A stretch of 64,000 nucleotides of DNA from positions 248,001 through 312,000 of the forward strand of contig BCGQ01000009.1 of NCBI GenBank assembly GCA_001599355.1, in the 5' to 3' direction. The position numbers and the translations under genes were made by a program. Below are positions 19,569 through 29,563 of this stretch, one piece after another; the first letter of the stretch is position 1, and the number at the start of each line of letters is the position of its first letter. The DNA is from Nakazawaea peltata. Lineage: Eukaryota; Ascomycota; Pichiomycetes; Alaninales; Pachysolenaceae. The notes under the pieces are model-generated. The model worked only from the letters and a program-made list of their open reading frames with translations, was not told the DNA's origin and did not search any database.

Positions 19569-21608
19569 TCAGGCTGTCTCGTAAATCAAAGATCTAACCT
19601 CATAATTCTCATTGGCTTCTTCAAGATCTTCCCAATTTCCAATGAAATCATCCTTACCTCTGACGATACCCGGCATCGTCTTACCCCCAGAATAACGTCT
19701 CCAGATTTTCTTTGCTTCGACATCAGTTCCCAAATCACGCATTTGGTATTTGATTCCGTTAGCAGCCAAGATAGTGGTCATTCTGTTGGTTCTGTTGGCA
19801 ATTTGGAACCCTCCTGCTAAGGAGGTGTATAAATAGACAGGTTCATCTTCGTAGGTCAATTTGTCGGTTTTAGGGACAAAGACACTTCCGTCACGAGACA
19901 TAGAAGAGGCAGGAGTTGAGGCAGGTTCATCTTGAATTTCTTTAGAAGTCAGATCTTCTGGAAGGGAGGATTCTTTAGATTCGACTGGGTCTTCAGCCTC
20001 GGCGACTTCTGGTTCTTGGGTTTCTTCAGATTCTTCAGGTTCTTCAGGTTTGGTTTCTTTACCCTCGGAGATCTCGGTCTCTTTACCCTCGGAGATCTCA
20101 GCCTCTTTACCCTCGGAATTCTCAGTTTCTTTACCCTCGGTGACCTCGGAAATCTCGGCCTCATCACCCTCGGTCACATCCTTACCCTCGGTCAAATCTT
20201 TATCTTCACCCTCAGCAACAACTTCCTCCTCTTTTTCCTTGCTCTCAGTCACATCTCCACTCTCAGTCACATCCTTATCCTGAATAGTTTCATCCAGCAT
20301 AGTATCCTCTTCCTCATCCTCCTCAGGAATTCCAGTCTCAAATCCCAAACTTTCCATCTCCTGTTGCACCAATCTCAACAGTCTATCCACAGCATCCTCC
20401 AACTCTGGCAGTTGATCATAATGATCCCCAGTCAATGCACCTTCCTCCTTCAACTCATTCTCATCGATACCACGATCCTCACCAAGCAGTTTACGATCGT
20501 TATCAATTCTTGAACGAGAACGAGAGATCGAACGGAGATAATTCAACGACGAAGGATCTCTTTGAGAGGTCCGCGACCTGCGCTCACCGATGAAGAGAGG
20601 TGCCGTGTTGTTAAAATCATTGTTAGTCACGGTATTTTGGTATGAATCTCCACGCAGTAAATGTGGTCTCACCAGACCAGCAGACTCGACAAAATCCTCA
20701 CCATTTCCGTTATGAATACTTGGAGTTCCGGTCGGTTCTGGAGTTTTAGTAGCCTCTTCAGTTGCTTTAGAAACAGATTCAGGCACTTTAGACCCATCTC
20801 TCGAAGCAGCAGGTACAGCAAACTCGGCATCGACTTCTTTCAGCATATCAGGAACTTGTGGCTCTTCATAATAAGATCTAGTCAGACTACGAGGTTTTCT
20901 TTCATCATCAGCAACACCTTTCAGTGACTCAGGTTCACCTTCCGGATGATATTCTCCATTGTTGACCTCATTAATGATCTCGTTAAGACTATCTTGCTCA
21001 GAATTGGAAGAACTTTCCAGAACTATTTGGTTCAATGGGGAATTCTTCAGTGGTTTTGTAGAATCATACTTGAAATGAGGTACCAGAACACTTGGAGAAC
21101 GCGAATGAGATCCATCCCTTGAAGAAGCAGGAGCAATAAGTTCTTTATCTTCCTCATGACCACGGAATTCGTCACCTTCTTCTTGAGAATTGATCAGTTC
21201 AACGTCCAAAGACAGTGGAGGTTTCACTTCATCGATTTCTTCCAGCTTAACATTCTTTTGACTATCTCCCTCACGAACCTCTCCACCAATTTCTCCACCA
21301 ATTGCCCCACTGACCCCACCTTCAACATCACCAGCTCCTCCCTCAACCAGATCACTAATAATATGACCTTCCTTATCCATAATCAGATCCAATTCGTCCT
21401 CCTCTTGTAAAAGAACACCTTCCTGTTGTAACTCTTCCAATGACGACGTATGAGAAGTCTCTTCATCCCCCAATTTCGACAACACCTTGATATTCGGTTT
21501 CGATGACAGGCGCGAATTCGTCGACGAGGTCTCACCTCTGATTGACAGGCCCACTAAAGAGGGGGTGCCGGTTCTTTCGAATTCTTCTAATTCGTTATCC
21601 ATATCCAT
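19569..21608 (-). CDS. Acidic protein with C-terminal glutaredoxin/SH3BGR-like domain (Aip5-like)
   Basis: 679 codons. Most of the chain is low complexity, acidic and Ser/Glu-rich, with phrases such as PAASRDGS repeated. Residues about 585-679 form a thioredoxin-like domain (VYLYTSLAGGFQIANRTNR ... RDLGTD ... MPGIV). It lacks a CxxC active site and reads like an SH3BGR/Grx-like module. Yeast Aip5 (YFR016C), an actin-assembly partner of the polarisome, has a disordered acidic N-part and such a C-terminal domain, so this is a likely orthologue. The assignment is by architecture and not secure. Confidence 0.5.
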   Translation of the reverse strand: MDMDNELEEFERTGTPSLVGLSIRGETSSTNSRLSSKPNIKVLSKLGDEETSHTSSLEELQQEGVLLQEEDELDLIMDKEGHIISDLVEGGAGDVEGGVSGAIGGEIGGEVREGDSQKNVKLEEIDEVKPPLSLDVELINSQEEGDEFRGHEEDKELIAPASSRDGSHSRSPSVLVPHFKYDSTKPLKNSPLNQIVLESSSNSEQDSLNEIINEVNNGEYHPEGEPESLKGVADDERKPRSLTRSYYEEPQVPDMLKEVDAEFAVPAASRDGSKVPESVSKATEEATKTPEPTGTPSIHNGNGEDFVESAGLVRPHLLRGDSYQNTVTNNDFNNTAPLFIGERRSRTSQRDPSSLNYLRSISRSRSRIDNDRKLLGEDRGIDENELKEEGALTGDHYDQLPELEDAVDRLLRLVQQEMESLGFETGIPEEDEEEDTMLDETIQDKDVTESGDVTESKEKEEEVVAEGEDKDLTEGKDVTEGDEAEISEVTEGKETENSEGKEAEISEGKETEISEGKETKPEEPEESEETQEPEVAEAEDPVESKESSLPEDLTSKEIQDEPASTPASSMSRDGSVFVPKTDKLTYEDEPVYLYTSLAGGFQIANRTNRMTTILAANGIKYQMRDLGTDVEAKKIWRRYSGGKTMPGIVRGKDDFIGNWEDLEEANENYEVRSLIYETA
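20055..20205. repeat. In-frame tandem repeats encoding GKE-type units
   Basis: Within the Aip5-like gene a roughly 24-30-base unit built on TTACCCTCGG(A/T) is repeated about seven times. On the coding strand it gives EGKETEISEGKE-like units. The copies remain very similar, so the array is probably young and length-variable among strains. Confidence 0.7.
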
Positions 21609-21954
21609 GATGATTGTGTGAGTGGTTTCCGTGTATAATTGAGTTTGGAGTATCTACAGTTGAGTGGTTTGAGTAGGAGGACGGTGATTTGGTTTATTAG
21701 AGCGATGATTGGATGATCTGGAGCAACGACAGCGCATACTGCTTGATTGGGGAATTACTTAAATAGGAAGGGGAAAGAGGTCACGTGAGACCCGGAGAAA
21801 ATGACAGAGTCAATTACGAGAACAGAGTCAAGAACACAGTCAAGAACAGAGTTAAAGAATCTTTACATAGTTAATTACTGAGCAGAGTTTTTTCACCTCT
21901 ACACCACACCTCGACACTACACCTTCTAATCTCAATATCTATTTTAATATTAAC
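21609..21954. promoter_or_regulatory. Promoter of the Aip5-like gene / 3' flank of SCP160
   Basis: 346 bases. A CACGTG palindrome (Cbf1-type E-box, in GGTCACGTGAGAC) lies at about 21782-21787. The phrase GA(A)CAGAGTCAA recurs four times between 21803 and 21850. Nothing else is evident. Confidence 0.4.
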
Positions 21955-24900
21955 TCATTTCATCACTCCGACAAAACTCTCCTTAACCTTTTCCAACCCC
22001 TCAGCCGTTCCTCTAACATAGATAACATTATTAACTTCATCTTGAGCTCTTGGAACAACAATCGAACATCCAGTACTAGTTCTTAATTTCAGGACATTCT
22101 TACCTCCATCTCCAACGATAGTTCTGAATACTTTACGGTCACGGCAGTAGAAGTATCCAGTAACGTTATGTTGAGAGGCCTTTTCGACTAACTCATTTAC
22201 AATCAGTTCAGCCTTAGCGACATTCTCACTCTCACCTTTGAATCTCCATGGGATCATCTCCCCACCATGAGAAGCAGCAGACTCCTCCTTGTCGGAGTCT
22301 GGGATCACAGTCCATTTGTACAGATCTTCAGAAGAACCGAAAACTTCAACTGGAGGTGCGGAGATCGTAGAAGAAGATGAAGATAACTTGGTGGCAGTTC
22401 TAGTGAACAGTCCATGATCAACAGAGACCTTCAACTCACTATTTAATCTTCTGAAAAGAGCTCCTCTATCGGAGATCAGAGCATGAAGCGAAGAAGGAAC
22501 AAAGATCTCAGATTGCCAGTTACATTTGGCTAACTCATCGATCTTCAGCTTGGCTTTCTCGATATTCTCTGGGGCTCCTACGATCTTGATCTTTGTCTCT
22601 GCAGAATCAGCATTTGGAATATTGATATTGACCTTGAACTCGTCTTGGATCTCCTTCTTGACAGATCCTCTAGTTCCAATAATGGAGCCATGCAGAGATT
22701 TAGGAACCTCATGATACTCGGTGACATAACTCTCACGTTCAGCAACCATTTCCTTGATCTTCAGAACAATCTTGTCGACCACCAGCTTTGGTCCCGTACA
22801 AGTGATCTCTTCAGAACCAGAATTGGCAAATGGAAGTTGCAATAACGAGCCTTGGTCACCATCTCCACCAGCCAGTTCGATGATCTCACGTCTGGTGACT
22901 CCACCTGGTCCACAAATGTATCCATGGAATTTCGATGGAACAGAAACTTGGGCAGTGTAACTGTTGGCGACGATCTCATTGATCTGCTTCTCAGCCTCTT
23001 TGATCCCCAGTCTGGTTCCGGTCAATTCAATCTCGGTGTAACCCAACTCTTTCTCCTTCAGCAGGTCTCTTAAGAAGTTGTATTCCACTTCCAAATCGCC
23101 AGAGATCTTATTAATGACATCACCACCTTTACCAATGACTCTAGCCACGGCAAATGATGGAATTTGAATGGTGACTTTATATCCATGCTCTTGCTCGTAC
23201 TTAACAATATCTTTGATCTCTTCTTCGGTCTTAGCGACTCCCTTGGATGGACCCTTGACTACAATCTCATTATTATCAGATCCAATTCTGATCTGCACCT
23301 TGTACTTATCCTCCAATCTCTTCTTATAAATACCATTCTTCCCGATAATGAAACGGAGGAACTTCTGATCGACTTTCATACCCAAAGTCTTCTCGTCAGA
23401 CCAACGTTTATCCAAGCTATGAAGCTCCAGAATACATGCATCGACATTAGTCTTTAAACCGGTCAATTTGACAGCTGTAGTCTTACCGGAGTTGTCGTCA
23501 TCGAAGTCGATTTTGACGTCGAATTTCTCTTTAATGCTGGTGATGTTGGCACCTTTTTGTCCGATTAATCTGGATAACCATTCAGTGGAGAATTCAGTCT
23601 TGTCTGTGTACTTGACGGCCTCCTCGTAGTTACTGATATCCTCAATGATTTGGTGGAACTCTTGGACAACCGAAGGAACCTCATCTTTGAAGCCATGGAT
23701 CAATACTTCATTTGGAGATTCTCCCTCGGCATTCTGATGCAATTTAATATCGATTCCACCTGGTGTGAAATGAGATAAGAGCGAACTTAAAGTGGATTCG
23801 GTGATCTTATCTTGTTGCAGAGCAGCAACTGTGACGACTTGAGAGATGACAGAGTTAGATTTGGCTCTGAGAACATCCAAAGCATCATTTACCAGCTCCA
23901 AACGAGCACTAATCTCTTCAACACTTGGTAAAAAGTCGGAATCAATGCTATCGGCGACCAACAATAACAAATTGCCGGCCTTTGAAGTCTTGGAACCAAC
24001 AGGAACAATAGAAACCTTGTTCTTTTGAGCAGTCTCAACAATAGATGAAGTACTGAGTTGTGGGAAAACAAAAGAATCGATATCTGAGACACTTTTAATA
24101 CTATGAGGAGGGAAGATATTCACCTGTTCAATGATAAGTTTCTTGATAGCCTCTGCCTCGGTTCTTTCAACCCCAGATCCACAAGCAATGTCAACAAATA
24201 CGGCAGAAGTCTTCTCATCATACAAAGAGGCCAATGGCAATGTTGAGACAGAGATTGCCTCAGTAGAAATACGACCAAAGAACCCATTGTGATCGAAATA
24301 AGCAGCCAAATTCTTAGCATGGCCCAAATTACCACCGTGAGCCTTAGATATATCCAAAGCCAATACTTTAATTGAGCTGGTTTGAACTCTAGCCAATTCT
24401 AAAGCCTCTTTCATCTTCTTAGATGACCCAATGAAGGTTATAATGTCCGAAGGATCAGAGGCAGCAGGGACCTCGACAACGACAGAAGTCTTCTCCAAAA
24501 TCTCAGCAGCATCAATATAACGGTGGAACGATTTCTTGATCTCTTTGGTCTCGGTGTGGATTTCAGACTCCAAACTGGAAAGCAAATTCGTAATTTGATC
24601 GCGGAGAGCCAAGGTCTGGTCACGTGACCCGGAAATGACGATCTTGCCGGCAGCGGCATCGACCGAAGGTAAAGTGATCTTGATGGAGTCATGTTTAGCT
24701 AAGGATTCAACAGCAGTCTTAACGAAGGCACGGACCTTTGAAGGAACATCGATCTTGACGGTAACAGATTTGGTATTCTCATCAACAATTGCAAGGATCA
24801 TCAGTTTAGCCATTTGGGTACCTTCGGCATCACCAAGAATTTTAATTGGAACAGGATGACCGAAAAAGTCATCTTCGGATTCAGCAACCTTGGCATTGGC

Positions 24901-25551
24901 AGCTTCTCTGTCGATGTCAATCTTAGCCCCACTAGCTTCGACAATTGGGGTTAAATTACGTCCTCCAGGTCCAATAATAAACTTGATCACTTTCGATGGG
25001 ACAGTGAACTCGATTTCAACAGGTTTACTCAAACGTTTGACGATTTCTCTTCTGGCCTTCTTATTGGCAGCATCGGTACCGGAGATCAAGAAGGTTCTCT
25101 TATTCAATTTCTGCGAAAAAGTGGTCTCGATAGTCACCTTGTACTTGGCCTTCAAGTCACCCAATAAACGCATCAAATCATCCTTGGAAATAGTGACCAG
25201 TTGGTTCAAATCGATGGTGAAAGATTCTTGTACGGCAGACGGCTTGGATTGTTGAGTTTTCCACGACACAGATGCGCCATTGGAAGCCCCAGATCCATTA
25301 CCCAACGTAGTAACAGAGGCGGTCCCCCAAACAGAGCGAGCGCCACCAGCACCCTTGGCTGGGACAATTGGAACCGAGCCCAAGACGGGAAAAGCATTTT
25401 CGTCCACTTTCAGTTTGTCACTGGTAGCAAAAGTAGCCGTCGACGCAGTATCAGGGGTGGTAGCCCCAGAAACTGCCGACTCCGATCCACTTGAAGAAAC
25501 CAGGGCGGTCGATTGTTGTTGCAGGGCAAGAAGTTCAGCTGGAGAAGACAT
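21955..25551 (-). CDS. SCP160: Scp160, multi-KH-domain RNA-binding protein (vigilin)
   Basis: 1198 codons, close to the family length. At least eight GxxG-type KH loops can be read: IIGPGGRNL, LIGQKGANI, IIGKNGIYK, VIGKGGDVI, ICGPGGVTR, IIGTRGSVK, ISDRGALF and IVGDGGKNV. More degenerate KH units lie in the middle. Vigilins bind polysomes and the ER surface and help translation of particular mRNAs. The N-terminus is Ser/Ala-rich and disordered. A Reb1-type site lies about 190 bases upstream of the ATG. Confidence 0.93.
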   Translation of the reverse strand: MSSPAELLALQQQSTALVSSSGSESAVSGATTPDTASTATFATSDKLKVDENAFPVLGSVPIVPAKGAGGARSVWGTASVTTLGNGSGASNGASVSWKTQQSKPSAVQESFTIDLNQLVTISKDDLMRLLGDLKAKYKVTIETTFSQKLNKRTFLISGTDAANKKARREIVKRLSKPVEIEFTVPSKVIKFIIGPGGRNLTPIVEASGAKIDIDREAANAKVAESEDDFFGHPVPIKILGDAEGTQMAKLMILAIVDENTKSVTVKIDVPSKVRAFVKTAVESLAKHDSIKITLPSVDAAAGKIVISGSRDQTLALRDQITNLLSSLESEIHTETKEIKKSFHRYIDAAEILEKTSVVVEVPAASDPSDIITFIGSSKKMKEALELARVQTSSIKVLALDISKAHGGNLGHAKNLAAYFDHNGFFGRISTEAISVSTLPLASLYDEKTSAVFVDIACGSGVERTEAEAIKKLIIEQVNIFPPHSIKSVSDIDSFVFPQLSTSSIVETAQKNKVSIVPVGSKTSKAGNLLLLVADSIDSDFLPSVEEISARLELVNDALDVLRAKSNSVISQVVTVAALQQDKITESTLSSLLSHFTPGGIDIKLHQNAEGESPNEVLIHGFKDEVPSVVQEFHQIIEDISNYEEAVKYTDKTEFSTEWLSRLIGQKGANITSIKEKFDVKIDFDDDNSGKTTAVKLTGLKTNVDACILELHSLDKRWSDEKTLGMKVDQKFLRFIIGKNGIYKKRLEDKYKVQIRIGSDNNEIVVKGPSKGVAKTEEEIKDIVKYEQEHGYKVTIQIPSFAVARVIGKGGDVINKISGDLEVEYNFLRDLLKEKELGYTEIELTGTRLGIKEAEKQINEIVANSYTAQVSVPSKFHGYICGPGGVTRREIIELAGGDGDQGSLLQLPFANSGSEEITCTGPKLVVDKIVLKIKEMVAERESYVTEYHEVPKSLHGSIIGTRGSVKKEIQDEFKVNINIPNADSAETKIKIVGAPENIEKAKLKIDELAKCNWQSEIFVPSSLHALISDRGALFRRLNSELKVSVDHGLFTRTATKLSSSSSTISAPPVEVFGSSEDLYKWTVIPDSDKEESAASHGGEMIPWRFKGESENVAKAELIVNELVEKASQHNVTGYFYCRDRKVFRTIVGDGGKNVLKLRTSTGCSIVVPRAQDEVNNVIYVRGTAEGLEKVKESFVGVMK

Positions 25552-26216
25552 TGTTCAGTAAAAATTCGGCACACTAAATAATCGAATATCTAGTGGATCA
25601 CAGTATGGTGGTATAAATGGTATTCAAATCACTTAATTAACACCTTTTGTTTTTTGTATTTACTTCTCGATATTAAGCGCCCACTTTTAATCTTCTTAAA
25701 TAACTGTTGGCTGGGGGGTTTCTCGGCGGCTGCGCGGCCGGGTAACTTGGTTGAAATTTACAAGGGTTAGATGAGATTTTACTTGATTAGGTCAGTTCAG
25801 TCAAGTTGTGTGGGAACAAGATAACAGGTACAAGGCTTTAGGAGAAGAAACTGCTTAATATTAGAAACTTATCCGATTCGGGATAATTCATCTATTGAAA
25901 TATATGTGCACTGATATTGTTCATTGGTGTTATGATGTTGAATTGTGTTGTGAGCTGTTCTTTTTATTTCGTATATTGCTGAGTCCCTCGGTCAGACTTT
26001 GTATAGTCTGCATTTCGTATATTGCTCGGCATGTTTTGAGGCTGATAACCATTTGTTTTCGTATATTGCTCATAACCCCTCAAGCTCTAACCCCTCGAAT
26101 CGTAAACCTTAAAGCAGTAGGACAGAACGATTCTAACTTGTCTCCGCAGCAGATTTCTCAGCACTTGTTTGCACACTACTTCTCTACATCTCTCTATCTA
26201 TTCATTTATTCTTATA
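25552..26216. promoter_or_regulatory. 665-bp SCP160 promoter with Reb1-like site and three regularly spaced motif copies
   Basis: CCGGGTAA at 25738-25745 is the reverse of the Reb1 core TTACCCGG. Three near-identical copies of TTTCGTATATTGCT begin at 25968, 26013 and 26058, exactly 45 bases apart. They lie nearer the PRM10-type gene end (3') than SCP160. No RNA gene is apparent. Confidence 0.6.
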
Positions 26217-29132
26217 TCATAACGTAAAAAGACCCGTTCTCTTCTTACCCAAAGGATAAACAACAATAGCTGCAGCAAATAATCCCACACTAATTCCAAT
26301 GGCGACTTGAACCATTGTCACACCAAACGATAAAGAACTCGTATCACTTGAAGTTCCCGTAGACGTACCATTGTTCACAATAGAATCCAGGGTAGCTACA
26401 CCGGCCAATAAAGTACTCTTCGAAGCAATTCCAGATGGAACTTGAACGAAAATCAGAGGAAGCATCAGAGATACTGCCATTCCACGTCCAACACGAGAGT
26501 ACAAATTTCCCAAAATTCCAATGACAAAAGCTCCAATAGAAGCAGTGAATTCGGTCTGGTCGGAGAAATGTAAACTGGCAAAATAAGTAACTACGTAACC
26601 CAACCCTGCAATGACTATCATCAGAGGTAATTGAGATGGCCGCAGTTGGTTGATAAGCAGCAAAACTACAGCAAACAGAGGCACAAACAAAAACCTCCAC
26701 CAAACTGAAAGCTGGATATTCTCTGAGCAAGTTGTGTTGGAAGTTGCATCTTTATCAATCCAGCCATATAACAGTGCACCCAAAGTAATACCAAAACCTA
26801 AGAATAACGAATAAATGATGGCATAAAACATTCTAACTGACCCAGCTACTAAATTTCTAGACTGTAATTCTAAAGACCCACATAAAATGATATATCCAGG
26901 TAAAATAAGCAGTAAAGAACTCTGTGCAATTCCACCAAAACAGAACGTAGTACCTCCATTAATAGTACCAATCAGTCTACTCAAAAATGAGACCACAATC
27001 GAACTTGTCACCTCGAAAACATTCGAATATAACGTCGATCTAGGTGCTACATAGAATTGTAAGAAACCTACACATAATCCAATGCCGAAACACACTGGTA
27101 AATCCTTCCAGCCACTGCTGAACCCCCATGAAGCAACCATCAGAGCCCCTAATCCATAAAGAAATACACATGCGTATGGGGGATACAAAGGTCTACGTTT
27201 GAATAACTCATCCAATTTCAGATTCAGCTCGTCAACTCCCATCAAATCATGGACGACAGCTTTGTACACCTTATGAGCATCGTATAATTTGGAAAGATCC
27301 AACCCTTGAGGGCACCGGACAATCTTCACCTCAGAAGTTCTGGTGGAAGAATCCCCAAACGATACAATCATACAACCTGGAAAGTACACAAATTGGCCAT
27401 CAATTTCCAAAACTCTCAGTGTCATTACCATATACTCTTCCAAACGATGAGTTGGGGCTCCATAGAGCATCAACAGCTTACAAATTCTCAAGATAAACCT
27501 TTGTTTCAGCAAGAGATCCAGGATATGAACGGTGATTTTCAGCTTTTGCAGCTCTCTTTTCGACTTGAGAAGTCTTCTTTTCTTATCACGATGAGCTTTG
27601 GGGCGTGTTGACTGGAAAGACGGCATTTGAGGGTCCAGTTCACCGTCGGCGGAGATTTTTACCTTAGGTTTCTTAGCCATATTAGGATGTAAGAGGCCCG
27701 AGATCGATACAGAACCTGCCCCAGCTGCTTTAGAAGGTTTTCTGGATGCTTCATCGTCAGAATGATGGAAGAAACTCGATTGTGAAGCATTCCTAGCATG
27801 ACTACCGAAACGTTTTAACCTACCTCTGATATTTTTCAGGTCCCCTGGTGACAGATCAGACCTTCCAGACAAAACTGACTCTGTATCGGACGAAGCCAAC
27901 GTCAGAGATGAGACAGACAGGTCATTATTCTGGTACAAACGCATCAACGATGATAATACACCCAGTTGTACCTTCTTAGGAGCATCTACGTACCCATCGT
28001 CTGCGATATCCATGCCGCCAACGTCGAAATCATCGTCTGTCAAATTCAAATTTGGATTATAGAACTCAAACATACTTGCATCGGACTCCTGTCGTTTGTG
28101 ACTATCTACTAATCCTTGCAGTTCCATCTCTGGTGCCATGTTTTGCAATGGAATGTCATTCTCGATCTTCAGTTCTTCATCCTCTTCCTTCTTGGGAACG
28201 GCTTTCAGAGCTCCTGGAGCGAGCCCTCCAACATCTCCAAGTTTCATTAAACGGTTCAAAATCGACTCTTCCCCAGGAACATCGGGAATATCATCATCAT
28301 CATTGAAAACTTCGGTCATCTTTCTTCTAAAACGGTCCTTCAATGTGGTAATCCGATTATCCAAACTGGTGATATCGGGATCATCTTCTATATTTTGTGT
28401 CTCTGTATTACTGTTCTTCTTCACCATTGTAGCTGTACTACTTGAGCTTTCCCCTCCATGCTCGGATCGACTGTTACTCACTACTTTCTCGTGTACTTCA
28501 CCTCTTGTATCATCACCCTCTTCCTCGGTTGTTTCATCGTCACTTGAGTTGTAGAACTTAACCTTTGGTTTAGGACTATTCACCGCTGAATTGTGGGGGA
28601 GTTTCTCTTCTGTATTCATATTCACACCTGTAGGAGTAGCAGGTGCCTCTGGATCAGCCGACATCCCTGGATCAGAGAGCACTTCTGGACCATCGTCTTC
28701 CCTCTCCAATGCAGTCTCAAACACATTACGAGCATCATCGTCCATCTCCTCTTCAATCAGTCGACGTCTCCCCTCATGCATTTGTTTCAAATTCGTACCA
28801 CTTCCAAACGACGGTAATGGAGGTTGGTCTGCCAATATATCGTTCAGTTCATCATCATCTTCTAATATCGGAGGCGAATGGAACCCCGATCCTCCAGCTG
28901 CATGTAATCCAAAGTAGTCATCAGTGCTGTTAGCAGAGCTGGACCGAAGAAATTTACGGGTCCTATTACGACTCCGACTCCTTGACTGGTTCATGGCCGA
29001 TGCCATCGGAGATCTTGCCCGATTGAGCGAGATATCTGGTGTTGATACCGCCTCACGACCTCTAGTCCTTGCCGCGAGCGACGGTAGTCTAACAGAGGAC
29101 GACGAGTCAGAATTAGATGACGAAAATGACAT
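26217..29132 (-). CDS. PRM10: Prm10-type membrane protein (ThrE family)
   Basis: 971 codons. A long hydrophilic Ser/Asp-rich N-terminus (about 1-530) is followed by a Lys/Arg-rich stretch. The conserved ThrE/DUF1212 half begins at FILRICKLLMLYGAPTHRLE, with VYFPGCMIVSF nearby, and then about ten membrane segments follow. This is the layout of yeast Prm10 (YJL108C), a pheromone-regulated protein of unknown function; bacterial ThrE relatives export threonine. The cytosolic N-part is much longer than in bacterial members, as usual in fungi. The last segment ends directly before a short basic tail. Confidence 0.85.
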   Translation of the reverse strand: MSFSSSNSDSSSSVRLPSLAARTRGREAVSTPDISLNRARSPMASAMNQSRSRSRNRTRKFLRSSSANSTDDYFGLHAAGGSGFHSPPILEDDDELNDILADQPPLPSFGSGTNLKQMHEGRRRLIEEEMDDDARNVFETALEREDDGPEVLSDPGMSADPEAPATPTGVNMNTEEKLPHNSAVNSPKPKVKFYNSSDDETTEEEGDDTRGEVHEKVVSNSRSEHGGESSSSTATMVKKNSNTETQNIEDDPDITSLDNRITTLKDRFRRKMTEVFNDDDDIPDVPGEESILNRLMKLGDVGGLAPGALKAVPKKEEDEELKIENDIPLQNMAPEMELQGLVDSHKRQESDASMFEFYNPNLNLTDDDFDVGGMDIADDGYVDAPKKVQLGVLSSLMRLYQNNDLSVSSLTLASSDTESVLSGRSDLSPGDLKNIRGRLKRFGSHARNASQSSFFHHSDDEASRKPSKAAGAGSVSISGLLHPNMAKKPKVKISADGELDPQMPSFQSTRPKAHRDKKRRLLKSKRELQKLKITVHILDLLLKQRFILRICKLLMLYGAPTHRLEEYMVMTLRVLEIDGQFVYFPGCMIVSFGDSSTRTSEVKIVRCPQGLDLSKLYDAHKVYKAVVHDLMGVDELNLKLDELFKRRPLYPPYACVFLYGLGALMVASWGFSSGWKDLPVCFGIGLCVGFLQFYVAPRSTLYSNVFEVTSSIVVSFLSRLIGTINGGTTFCFGGIAQSSLLLILPGYIILCGSLELQSRNLVAGSVRMFYAIIYSLFLGFGITLGALLYGWIDKDATSNTTCSENIQLSVWWRFLFVPLFAVVLLLINQLRPSQLPLMIVIAGLGYVVTYFASLHFSDQTEFTASIGAFVIGILGNLYSRVGRGMAVSLMLPLIFVQVPSGIASKSTLLAGVATLDSIVNNGTSTGTSSDTSSLSFGVTMVQVAIGISVGLFAAAIVVYPLGKKRTGLFTL

Positions 29133-29563
29133 CGTGTTAACGTTTAAATGCCCCTGAAAAATGAACCTTTTCTCACACTCTATTCTGCGGACGAGATCTC
29201 TTTACTATTTATACGCTCCAAATTCGATCTGCGTGCCTGTAGCGGTTCTGCCCCGATGCTTGCTATAGGAGGCTTTGCCTGGGCTAAAGAGAGGGGAGAT
29301 TACGTCATTATGCGGGAACGCGCGTCTGGTGTGACGTTGTTTCGTAAATTGCTCTGTGTTACATTCGCCCGATTAGGCAACCTTTAACGGCGGTAGAAAC
29401 ACCCCCAATTGAAGCAGCGGTTGATTGGGGGTGATAATTTAGTTACAAAGAAGTATTGGAGTTATTGAACCATTAAATAAAAGCTGTTATAAATTTTTGG
29501 AAGGTTGTTGATTAAGCAACTTTTATTTGAATTTTATTTGTCAAATTTATTTATATCTCATAT
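29133..29563. promoter_or_regulatory. Divergent promoter PRM10-type gene / IME2-like kinase
   Basis: 431 bases. One intergenic motif copy (TTCGTAAATTGCTCT, 29341) and an inverted pair of the second motif (CACCCCCAATTG at 29399 and GATTGGGGGTGATA at 29423) are present. The inverted pair could form a hairpin of about ten base pairs. The last 60 bases before 29564 are AT-rich. Confidence 0.5.

Noticed and set aside
24612-24624. TCACGTGAC palindrome as a Cbf1 site or centromere element
   Set aside because: It lies inside the SCP160 coding sequence with no adjacent AT-rich CDEII-like stretch.
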